From positions 5,646,501 through 5,706,500 of the forward strand of contig NC_088311.1 of NCBI RefSeq assembly GCF_910592395.1: a DNA stretch of 60,000 bases, in the 5' to 3' direction. Origin of the DNA: Lineus longissimus (Eukaryota > Nemertea > Pilidiophora > Heteronemertea > Lineidae). The notes below the pieces were generated by a model that was not told the origin of the DNA, did not search any database, and saw nothing but the letters and a program-made list of their open reading frames with translations. Below are positions 12,960-25,400 of the stretch, one piece after another. Each line of letters starts with the position of its first letter. The stretch's first letter is position 1. Made by a program: the position numbers and the translations under genes.

Positions 12960-12961
12960 AA

Positions 12962-13405
12962 ATGTCTTCGTATAACAGTGCAACCCCCAATGCGGGGGCT
13001 TTTAACGTGACGTTATTTGATCCAACGCAGGAACCCCTTACTCTGCCTTTGAGCAACCGAACCAACGCTACAAAGTGCCCGGGTTACACTCTTTACGAAG
13101 GATACTGTTCCGTGGAGGAATTTGAAGCTGTTATAAACGAATACATTCGACCAGGCGCTTTTATTTACGTTTTAATAGTCTTATACATCATTGTTTTCAT
13201 CGTCGGTCTCGTTGGGAACTTTTTAGTCTGTTTTGCTGTTTGGAGGAACCCTCATATGAGGACAGTGACCAATTACTTCATTGTGAATTTAGCGGTGGCG
13301 GATTTCATGGTCATTCTCTTCTGTCTTACCCCTACCCTTCTCGAGGATGTGCGACACACGTGGTACTTCGGAGCTATCCTCTGCAGAATACTGAAATATC
13401 TTCAG
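12962..13405 (+). CDS. GPCR exon 1: N-terminus, TM1, TM2, start of TM3
   Basis: Codes for residues 1-148. It ends at CAG|GTAAGC after the TM3 cysteine and YLQ, in phase 0. The frame stays open past the donor to 13498, but those codons match nothing in the family, so the donor marks the true exon end. Confidence 0.95.
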
Positions 13406-16400
13406 GTAAGCAAGACTTTTTTTCTAATATTCTTTCAAGCATTGAAAACTAAAACTGATTCAGTAAAGCACCTTGAAAAGCGGCACAGATATAGATAACT
13501 CTTTAAAGTTACAAGATCTGAACGCATCCTTTTTTATTTTTATCATATCATCTTCATCAAAATGAAAACAAAAACTAAAGTGTCACAGACTCTTATTTAC
13601 GATTCCTGATATCTTGTCTCCACCTTAAACAGGTTAATCACAACAATACGCTTTTGATAGCCAAAAAAAGAAACTCAAGCAAGTGGATAAAGTTTTTTGA
13701 CTTGCGGCTAGTACTTAAGGTAGGATGAGGAATTCCATGGCACGAACAGACATCAGCCAGCAGGCAGCATAGTGTAATTCATCGGCATACTTAATACCTT
13801 CCGTATTGAAGAAATTGCTTAGAAATATCATACTCCTTGTGGAATAGTTGGAAAGAATATAGGTAACTAGCCTCGTGTCAACCGAACACGAATGGATCCA
13901 AACCATTGAACACTAAATAATTCAAGTCAAACAGTAGAGTCAGATTTTCGTAAGGTATCCTTTGGCCATTTTTTAAAGAATGGTTGAGAAGCATGATCAG
14001 GTGGTCTTTGAGACCTGCTTGAAATGAGTACTGGACTTATAGTACAGTCGTTACCTTTGCTATGTCATCTGGAGTTGTGGAGAGTGATTTCAACAGACGG
14101 CAAGAGTATCACGACTTCTTGAAAGGTTGCATTAGTTCGGCCTCTGTACGCTGATCCTGGCTTTGTCTAATCAAGAACGTGTTACAAAATCTGACCGCAT
14201 ACTCAGCAACTTGAGATTGGACTTTGGAGTCTTTTTCAAGTTTATTAGAAAAGTACATGTCCTCCCTCTATGCAGCTACTTTGAGATGGTCAGCTTTCTC
14301 CACAATCAAGTTGACAGAAAAGGATTTAGCTGATTGGCCAGTGATTGGTGCAATCAAGAATGGTCTTCATCAACACATCGGCTATGCTAAAGGTGTGACG
14401 ACGTAGCTGGCTAAGATGTGGTGCTTCAAGAATAGTGACACTGAAACAAATTGGCGAATGTGAGTGTGTATTCTTGTTTGTTAACGGGATCAATTGGTTG
14501 GCAGGCGCCACTCACACTTAACAAACTATAGCGTACTGTCAAGGGAATTGCAGCAGCTACTGTAATTTTCTTCCTATGTCGGGCTGGAATATGGTCCAGA
14601 GTCGACGACATACTAGTATCTGGACCTGCAAAATTCAAACGCTGTGCATAAACACCTAATATATATGTAGATTACTGATATCAAACTGTCTTGCCCTGCA
14701 TTTATTAATGCACATCTGTATCAATTTGCATGACATCACCATTAAGATTTTATTTCTGCTCGGATGCGCTTGACGAACGAAATTACATACAATGTATTTT
14801 ACTTATTTGAATAAACTGCAATGCATGCCAGCTTGCCAACTGGAACAATATGAATGCAATGTTACATATCTATGTGCACGATGACTTATTAGAATATCAC
14901 AAATCATACTGAGGAAAACGTCGACTGTGTTCCATTCTGAACCATCAGAGTTAATCGGTCCGTTGGTGTAGCGGAGTCCGGTTCGGCGGAGTGGATCCAA
15001 GGTGACTGTGTTCATGCGTAATATCACTCCGAAGGAACGTTACCCCAGAACGTGTCAATTGTCACACAGTAGCTCATACACAGTAATGAAGTGTTAAAAT
15101 GTATCGAAAAAAATTCGAAGAGAGTTAAATCTCATTGATCACCCGGTTGCGTTTTCCATTCATTCTAAGCAAATGGAAGAGAATTGCACTGACAGTCCCT
15201 GTTGACATCCTTTCACACTTCCATTGGTAACGATAAATGATCGATTACCATGAATGGTAAGAAAATACAATAATGCTCCATGTGAAAGGTAAGCAGGTTG
15301 CCTTTTTTCTTCTAAGTGGCTTTACGATATCTTAAGCGGTCTGCGAGTTCATGTCGTAGATGTCTTTTAAGACCTCATTCAAAATTGAAAAAAAGAATGT
15401 TGAGTTTTGTTGCACTGATACATGTGCAGAAACAAGCCCGATGCCGTTTTGACCGTGAGAGGGGGCTTTTTCCAAAAATGTAGGCCCGATTTCAGCCTGG
15501 TGGTCATTGTTTTTAGCACCCTGGTGACTGGGGATTAGTAAAACAAACATTTTTCCCTGAAGGGTGTCGTTCGTGGTCATTTCCCGTCCGGACAGTCCTC
15601 TTATTTAAATGAGAAGATGAAATTGTAAAAAAACCTAACGAACTCTGCACGATATGGGCCTTATCGATCATGCGACATGCTCCATCCGTGTCAATCACAT
15701 ATAGTGCCACGGACAGAGTTAATGGTTCTTATGGAAAAGAAGATGCCTCCAAACCCTAATGGCACACTCTATCGCCACATGAATAAAAGACACCCATAAA
15801 TCTCCTTTTTATTTCCACGACTATTGTTGTCGTGTCGGCATTCCCAGTGCAGAATAGAGTGATCACGTAATTAGAGCATTAATCGGGGCCAAAGCCATTA
15901 AAAACCCATATAGGTTACCTCTATTACACAAAGAGGACGTTATACATACCTGACTAATTAGTCTTGTAATCTTCACTTTATATTTAAGCCAATCGTCTTT
16001 CAATCGATGGAAACATACCCTGAGTGATGACATAACGTTCATTGTAATGCATGTATTCATTGTCGATCAGTTCTTGGCGAGAGGGCAAGGCGAACACATG
16101 CCTTGTGTTGTCGCTCCTATGTATAAGTTACATACAGGTGTATATGAAATTACAAATTTCCGTATTTTGGTCGGATTATTCTGGTGAATCTTAGTGATAT
16201 ATTGAACATGTTTGAGTGCTGCTTTGGAAGATATTGGACGTTAGATTGTATAGTTGACAGTGTGCGTGACATTACCATTCGATTGATATTCAGGATTGAA
16301 GTGAGTTATTCTGAGGCGATCGTGTGCCAAGCTATAGAAGCTGCTGGCTTTTAGACAGTCGACGAAAACATTTAACTTTTAAACAATTCTGAAAGTGACA

Positions 16401-19400
16401 CCATCTTTCTGTGAATAAGATCAATATACATAAAGTGTCTTTCGCCGGCAATCAGTTACCCATTTTCAAATATTAAAATGCTATTGAAAAATTATTCAAT
16501 AGTTTTCTATCAACCAATCGCAACCATTATGCGTGCAATTTTCTAAACCATTGAGCATATAAAGACATAAACTCATTTAACATCGAAACACAAGTTCTTG
16601 ATTGCCGCTCCAAGCAAAATACGGTTGGCTAAGTACAAATTGTTCATTCATGCAAAATGTCAACTCCGATGTAGATGGTAAATGGCTGAAGCAGTGTAGG
16701 TGACAGCAGTACTCGATACGTAAGATCAAACTAGATTACACTGTACCCTACTATACTTGTTTGAACAGTGTATGTATATCAATGTTTCGCCGTGTTAAAA
16801 AAATTGACCCAACCGATATTCAAAAATATCTTATTCTTTTGTTATCATCTATCCGATTCAAATGTAACACACATTTTTCTATTAGCTGATATTAGTGTAA
16901 TATAAAGTTGAGCAAATTATTTTTTCTAAATACTGTTTCCTTGCTTTCCAATTAAGCTACTGGCTGGGTAAGAGTCGATTTTATCGTAAAGAATTACACC
17001 ATGTGTCTTCAGCCATCTGAGTAATCTGCAACCAATACTCGCGATCACCAAATGCACTTCAAGGTGAATTGACAAAGGCAAGACAAGCTTTCCATAATTG
17101 ATGAAGAAAATATTGACTTATGTTTAGGAAGAATGAAATACCATTCGATTAGCTTTCCCCACCCGCTTCTACATTTCCATTAGCGTGCTTGTGAAGACTG
17201 AATGATTACCACAGTGGACATGCACAATGGGGGCACTCAGTTGTATGGCCGGAAAGATGATAAGAGATCATTGCCGAGTCCATTGGTCAGTCCTCTCGCC
17301 AGGAAAATGTCCACCCTAAAAGTTATGACTCGAACGCATTATTGTGCACCTGCTACCCCTACATGTACATGTACATGTACATAAAAAATAACGTAGTCAA
17401 TTGACTCTTTCTTCCTCATTCTTCCTGTAATACCAGAAATAACTCGTTCCTGTAACACAACGAATACCTCCTTCCTGTACATACATCCTTCTTGTAATAC
17501 AACACATCCATCCTTCCTGTAATACAGCAATTGATCCCATTGGGTACACACAATGTTTGTCAACCGAGCTGTACATTTTTAAAAGTTGATGGAAAGCTGA
17601 ACTGTGTGTCATTTTAATGAATTCGCCTTGTCACTTGCTGAATAAAGACTAAATATTGACATTACTGAAATGAATCATGACAACTCCGTCCCGGTAAGAG
17701 AAAACATCCAAATCAAAGAAATTGCTTTTAATGAAAATAATCCGATTTATTTTTACACTGATGTTAAAGAGTAATTCTTTCACATGTATCTCTCGCAGTT
17801 GTCGCATTTTATGTAGTTGTTTGTTCGGCTGATGAGGGATCATCTCAAAATATATTGAAGCTGAAAAGGACGGTTTTTTCCGAATTATCTTTGACGCAGC
17901 CTCAAAAACTAATAGTATTACTACGTACTACTTTTCTTTCTTAACTCTTCATCACCGCGTACATGAACCTTAAAATGATCCAGAGTCGACGACCTAACCA
18001 TATTTTCACTCTTCGCTATACACCGAATGTGAATAACTAGTATTAAACTGTCTTATTCTGCATTTATATAAAGCAGCCGTCGCATAAATTTGCATGGTAT
18101 CACGATAACAAATTATTATTTTTTTCTAATCGGAAGCGTTTGAGGACAAAAATTGCGAATTATACATTTTATATCAAGCAACTGCCACCTTATACTAAAT
18201 TGAGAGTACTGCAAGGTTACATATCTCTGAACAAAAGTGCCCATTGCCGAAGTGTTCGAATGTCAGAAAGGTTTATTTTTATATTTTAAAAGGCACTCAT
18301 CACTTTGACACGTACTACGACTTCTCGTACAATTGTTCCGGAAGCAATAGCTTCATTGTTCATTTCCCCTTATTAGTACGTCGGGATGTCAATTATGTTA
18401 AGACCCTTGTCTCCTCAAATGCGCTGTATCCTCTCCGACACTACTTCAACAAAATATTTTCAGTGGGCCAGATATATTTTCAGTGGGCCAGTCTCATAAA
18501 CCACATGAATAACAAGTCATATTTCTTTCCTCCGATTACAATGTGTTGCCTGGAAACTGTTCATTGGTTGAAAGAAGCATATAAGCAAGCATTGTCTCTA
18601 TCTTTCCATGCCGGAAGATTATTGAACAATCAACGCTTGCGGTACATTTGTAACTTCATCACTTGGTTTATACTTCAGGAGCTAAACCGAGCGGTCGGTA
18701 GCGAATGTAACCCGTACATTGAGGGGTGAGATGCCCAGTAGTAACTGACTGAACCGCTGGTGGTCGGAATGTTGCTACCGTGACAGAAATATATGGCATG
18801 CCTGACCTCACAGTAGAATGCTAACTGCGGTAGCAGTAACGGCAACATGAAGAGTACCAAACGAACCTATTACCTATGTGCCTTCACTTTAACCTAACTT
18901 GACTTATCCTCCCAGCGGGTACCAATCTGCCCCTGATCGCGGATTCTGCTCATTTTGCAGCATTTCGATCGACAGGTGTTATTCCTTCAGCGAACATTTT
19001 ATTTCGAATTTTGCTTGTACCCCCATCAACCTTTGCCTTTGCAAATTAAATAGACAGTTCACTTTGGTATGCTGTTAAACGCCATCAAGTGATGATCGTG
19101 ACTGCTGCTTCGCCTGCTCTCCCCATGCACTTTGCACTGCATCGCTCCAGTTACCTTTTTACTTGCCGATGCTGAGGCAAATTATCGTCAGAGGTGAAGT
19201 ACATGTACAATTTTTCTTTCAAACATGGGGTTTCGTAGAAGGCACACCAACAACTTTTGTCTATAATATTAATATCGTGCTATCCCCATCAACGATGTTT
19301 GTGGCAGAGTTGAGATAACCTTTTAAGCAGCACCCCAAGATAAGCAGGTCTCACTGGCTCCGACATCATGGCGCGTAGCTCTTAGGTTTTAGTACTAACT

Positions 19401-22400
19401 ACTCAATCAACATTTGTGAGAAATGTTTCAGTATTGGTATAAGGAAAAGCACAAGGTGGTGTTACGCATTCGCATTGTAAAATGTGTTCCGTTTGGTTGT
19501 ACCGTTTAACGATACCTAGCACATTAAAGTTCCATTTGAAGCGCTAGCGTTGTGATGGTCGTACTTCGCAATCGCCCTGCCCTGAAGATGAACCCGCGGG
19601 GATCCCCTAATACCCTGGAAAACCTATCGATTGATGATAAAACACTTTCTGTGTATGATCCTTTAAACATGCCTGCGTCCCGAGAACATGGGAGAGAGGG
19701 AAATCCGTAAGATGTCCAACCATATGGTGATACTGGTTCGACACAATCAACCTGTTTAAGTCGGGTTAAGTAGATTGTTATCCTCGATGTCCTCTTGATG
19801 ACCGTTACTTGCGATGTGTCTCGAACAGTTCCGTCTCCAGTGAGATACATCAAAATCCAGCCTGAGGCTATTTATCGATATTTCCACTGGACTCAATATT
19901 TGGTAGCAGTTGCAAGTGACTGCCTTAATCAATACTAGCATATCATTTTGGTACAGAGTAAATAGCCTGGCCTCTCATCGAAGATAGGACAATCTTTACG
20001 ATCTACGCTCTTCCAGATTTCGAAACGAGGCCTTGTTGCGTAAGAGGGACATTTTTCAGGTTGCTTTCAGCTGCCGTATCGGGAGGGTGAGGGAATACAC
20101 ACAATACATCATGGTCGACCAAAACTACTTCCTCACATCGAACGGATCTCGCTGTGTTCCCATTTCATTCTTATCGAATAATGCTCAATAACTTTACCAT
20201 GGTTGTCTTTCCAAATGCATCAAACCAAGATGGCATGCACCCGAAAGGTCATGCACGTTGAAAAAGTTAGACAACTGCTTGATGAGAACAATTCAATGTC
20301 AAGAACTAGTGTTACTCTTTTATCAGGTAGTTCCGTGATTCGTGATTAAAATCCTGAGTCGGGCATTAATAAGACAATAAGTGTAGTTGCTTGAATACGA
20401 ACACCTAGTTCGAGAGATTTTCTTTCGGGGCTTTTTAAATGATTTCTATGGGAAATGAACTTAACCTTCACGAGATATTGGCAACGATATGTCATCCATC
20501 GGTTAATTTGGTTTTTACATGGTGTTTGTTTGTCACGTCACTTGGTTATGAATCGCTGACATCTGTATCCGAAGGAACTAATGATATCGATTATCCCCCT
20601 CAGCTTCTTTCGACGTGCTATCTTGAAAATAAAGTAGGTTTTGGCTTTTGAGAACCATGTGAGGGTTTTTCGGCCAAAACAAGTATGCACTCTTGAGGTT
20701 TTTCGGTAAAATAAAAACCAAAGGTTTTTAACATTCTGTACAACCTCCAAGGCTTTTTGATTTGCTCAAAACCTTTATTTCTAATAATGTCCTGTTATGT
20801 GGTGTAAGGCGTGGTTCATTTGCGTAGATTGCTAACACTAAACATGCCAGCGCGTTGAAAAATGGATTATTTAGTGTTTATCGGTCTTCAGGCCAGCATT
20901 ATTGAAATGGATACTAGATACACAGTGCGTATGTACATCACTTGAAAATCCTAAATTAAAGTTTTTACATCTTTAAACAAATGAACCTTGTAGTCTTTAG
21001 AAATGATCAAATACATTCATTAGCAAGATTCAAGCTAAAGCAAGAAAATAAAATCGTTTTCTTATTGAAATCAATCTTGACGCCCAGGGTTAATTTTTTA
21101 ATGATTGTGTAACAGGAGCCGAGTTCGGAACTAGAATATATGTAGCAGCTTGTTATCTTTCAAACAACCCTATCAATTACAGGAATCTTAACATCTCGCA
21201 GACAAGCATGTAGCCGGAAGACACAGTCAAAAGCCTGATGCGAAAGATAATATTTTAAGAATATCCCATTTGTGAAAGTGCATTTCATTTTTGACCGATT
21301 TCATCGTGACAAGACGATGTGAACAGCCTTTGGCTTAACAGGTGACCTAAAAAAGACCCATCCCCGTCTTCTTCTAATATGCTGCATTTTTTTACAAGGA
21401 GTGACTGCAACACAGTTACCTTATCTATAGAGGAAGCAGTGATTCATCAAAAAGCTTGATGGCCTAAGAAGAACGCTACCTTTTGCGTTCGTATAAACCT
21501 TCCAGGGCAACTCACAAACCCTTCCAGGCCCAACGTAAATAAAACAATACCACAAGGACTACCGTAGCAAAGTCTCAGATTCCCAGGGTAGTCTAATACC
21601 ACCGTTCCCCACCAAACAACAACCTGCAACTCAAGCAAAGTTTCGTTCCCAGAAGACCCGCTAAGGTTAGATTTGTAACTTTTCTTGTCTAAATAAATGG
21701 TCTGCAGCCGGATGATGTAGTGAATTCCCCAATCGCCAAGCTTCGCCATGGGTACCGTCGCACAGTGATTTACTATGTAGCTCAGTTTACTGCCAGACAC
21801 AATACCAGACAAGTACATGCACAGTTTGACGAACCATGAATATCCTTCACATTTATGTCAACGTCACCTCAACGTCCCAATGAGAGCTATCAATAAAAGG
21901 TTGCAGACGAATTGCTTTGAGAAGGAGGATGCTTGTTCGGGGATTTCATAATGACGTCATGGATATCGACTGCAGAACATCTTCATTCTCTGAATAATCT
22001 GTTTCCTCTGATTCCTCTGTTTCAACGTGGCAAAGTTTCATTCAGGTGGCGTACAAGATGTGACCTGTTCTCTGAACAGCAATCTCTTATGGTAATACAA
22101 TTTGTTCCTAAAGGTTCAAGACGTATCGAGTTTCAGCAAAAACAGATTGCTCGTTTGTCAATTTCTGGTTTCAGTCAGTCGGTCAATATAGGAATGGGGT
22201 CGGTAGTACACGCGTACGGCGCATCAGTATTCATCAGTAACATTTTAACGTGCATTCACTGTCACACCGTCCGTGCAACCCCTACATTTTTTTTGTGCTG
22301 CGCCAAAAAATAGAAAGAAACATTGCCGCTGTAGAGTAACCAGACTTGTAAACGTGGTGAAAATCTAGATCGGTATACACCACACAGTAAGTGTTGAAAT

Positions 22401-25400
22401 GTATATTTAGTGTGTATTATTAACATGATGGTCCTTTTCTGAGGTTATGATCTTTAAATTCACAAAAGGAGAACATTCAGTACAGGAATCCCGCGCAGTA
22501 GCAGCTCGAACTCGCTGGACCTCATGCTACTGGAGAATGCAAGAAGGATTTTGAAAGATTGCAGCTAGAAACGGGATTAAGCGAAACGATAGTCCACTTC
22601 AACCATTGTGTACGGAAATACACAGCAACTCACAAAACCTGGAACACATGTACAGGATTCTCTACTTTCAAGGTGAAGAAACGGATACACATAGCCATAG
22701 ATACGTTTTTGGTAAAGGGAGAGGTTCCGGCTTTAAGATTATTAACTGACTTTACTTAAAAACATCTTTTTTCGTATTCAATTTTGTTTACGCGAAAACC
22801 AGCCGAGATCACAGCTTCACTGGATCCTGTTTCTTTTATGAACTTTTTATGTCTCAAAGCATGAAAGGTTTGCTTCTGGTCTAACGTATAGGCCCTGGCC
22901 TCATCAGCCGTTTACTCCCATGTACGGCAAGCCGCCGTCTCTCTCTTGGTCATTCAAGGAGCTCTCATTTTAGTCCCAATAAGGATCTTTCCGTCGCAAC
23001 GGAACAAATATCGTGTCTTGCATCCATTCTTGCTGCATAAACTTTTGATTTTCTCCATTTGCCGCATAAATGAATACATAAACCTGAATTTTGATTCATA
23101 AGTTCGGTTATTCTAGGTTTGGTTCATTAACATCTGCGCAGCGTCAGTGCTTTCCTTCCAGACGTTCAATCTGGGAATTTGAATTCAATGTTTTATTCAA
23201 AGGCAAGTCTCCAAGGGCATGCATATTGCAGACAATCTTTAGGCCGTGACTATAGTGAACCAGTGGACCATTGTTTTGCATCAAATAGTAATCGGTTTCA
23301 ACAATACCTTCTGGCTTTTGCCCATATTGGAAGGACATCATAATGAGATACTGCCGATGCTTATCAATATACAAATGAACTTTTATCCACCTTTGTTCTT
23401 TCTATGGCGCGTGGACGAAAAATAAGACTTGTGAAGGGGGGGGGGGGTAAAGATATCAATCATTCGATGGAACCCCGTTTGTCCATCCATAAAGCAACCA
23501 GGTTATAGCTCTTATACAAGTTACTATTAATGTCGTATTCTATGATGCTTGGAAGGTCTATATGCCGCCACAAAACCAGAAGTAGGATACACTAAAAAAT
23601 ACGTTGTAATCGCTGTGCCAACTTTCCACGCTTCCCACGGGTAAGGTTTTAACTGTCTCAGCCTTATTCATATTCAATTGAGAGAGGGCAGTCACGCTGC
23701 AGGAAATACTGATCAGATTAAGACTGTCGAGAGCCTTTATTCAAATTTCGGAATGAAAAATTGTAACTGCATCTTCGATGTGAAGATACAAAATAAATAA
23801 TTCTAACCTCCTCAATCTCAATTACACAGGCAAATATTTCTATAAAAAAATCGATATTGGAATCATTTCCCACAATCTATGCCAAAAGATAAACACAGCA
23901 TTGTCATAGAAATCTCTATATAGAATCGTCATATGTTGCACAAGTATATATAATTTTTTTACTGTAGTGTAGATTCTTAGATTGTCAAGGAGTTTTCATG
24001 TATGCCTTTGTCATTAGAAATTGTTGCAGCTGTTGATGGGGAGGATAAACATCTTTGCCTGTGCAGCAATTTTCTTACACATTTTCTAAAAATCTCTAGT
24101 TAGTTTCCGATCGGTGTGCTACTGCTTCTCATTCTATCTTTTGATGGATTCTAAATTTTACGTGTTTCTTTCACGCCTCTAGACTACTTCCTGGTTCTTC
24201 TCAAAGTGCCTTCTTCAATTACAGACGTAATTTACGTTCGTTGCTCGCCTCATTTTTCTATTAAGAGCAACCTTGTCTACTTACAGGGAATAAACAGCAT
24301 CAGGCTGAAAAAGATTGAGCTGGCCTCGGCAAAATATTTTTTTAGCTTTGAATGTCTTGCCTGGGACACGGTAAATAAAAACATACAAGAGTTGCACTTT
24401 TAAGACAAAAATGAACGGACCGCAGTATTAGATGTACCGCTGACGTATTCTGGTCAGGTATGGTGATAACAATTGTCACGCTATTATCATGGTTAAACAC
24501 TCATGCAAGTCCCAATCGGATGGTAAACCCGTCCTAAATAACTGAAAGTCAATAGGTCCTGGCCACAATGGGCATTTAATATACATTTGCCGAAACTGCA
24601 CATTTGTCTTAATATTGCCCGAGCTTCATGGGCTGCATATTAATCTTACTTGGTGTTCACCAAAAGCCCAATCTTGCATAACAATTACGCTGAAAGGCAA
24701 ATATCGTACATGAATCTGATGATACGATTGTATTGATTGGAATATGTAAACTGAGAACAGTTCCAGATGTATAGACCTCGGACCTTATACTTTTCCTGTC
24801 TTATCTGCATCCCGATTAGAATGAAAGGTTAATCATACTTTCTCTATGAATTGTGCATGATAATGCTAGAGATACAATATCATGACACATGTATTATGCT
24901 ACAAATGATATATGTAATGCTGCCTTTAGCTTAATTTTTGGTACAACCCTGCTCAAGTGTATTTCCGTGCAAGTATGGTGGATAGTCATATCGAGAGTCT
25001 TCCAACTAAAATTTTCGCTATTGTAACTTGTCTTTAGAATTCCTATTCCCTGTACTGCGCCATTAGTTCTAAGAGTTAATGCCACAAGAAACGGGAGAAT
25101 AGGTTTGATGAAATTCGATTAACTCTGAACCCAGCGCGACGTATCTTGTAAGCGAAACAAATAAAAAGCTCTAAATCATCATATTAGACAACGGCGAAAC
25201 AAATTGCTCGATCAATTGAAAACATTTAAATTGCGACATTGGACTGAGCCGTCACTATTTTAAAGGCAACTTCATTACCAATGGTGGGCCGCTGGTGTTG
25301 TGGTAAGGTGAGTGACTGAGCCACTTTAGCGCATAGGGTACAAGCGGTGTCAATCGATCCGAATTAACTTGGCATTAGTGTCGGCAGCTTCGTGCCTTAA

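Larger units (their letters stand above)
8660..12961. other. Intergenic region between divergently transcribed receptor genes
   Basis: It separates the start codons of the minus-strand Toll-like receptor and the plus-strand GPCR, so both promoters should lie here. No coding frame is supported. A TATAAAGG box at 12411-12418 lies about 550 bases upstream of the GPCR start and could mark its core promoter if the 5' UTR is long; this is unproven. Repeats in the stretch are listed separately. Confidence 0.6.

Noticed and set aside
13406-13498. Extension of GPCR exon 1 past the donor site
   Set aside because: The frame stays open only by chance. The protein loses family similarity exactly at CAG|GTAAGC and resumes in exon 2.
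18244-18729. 161-codon open frame in GPCR intron 1
   Set aside because: It contains an internal 20-bp tandem duplication, overlaps no recognisable domain and has an unlikely composition for a conserved protein. Probably chance.
21447-21818. 123-codon minus-strand open frame
   Set aside because: No motif, partner exon or initiation context supports it.
25285-25365. tRNA-like segment with A-box-like and B-box-like stretches
   Set aside because: The anticodon arm and acceptor stem cannot be paired. At most it is a decayed tRNA-derived repeat, so no tRNA gene is called.
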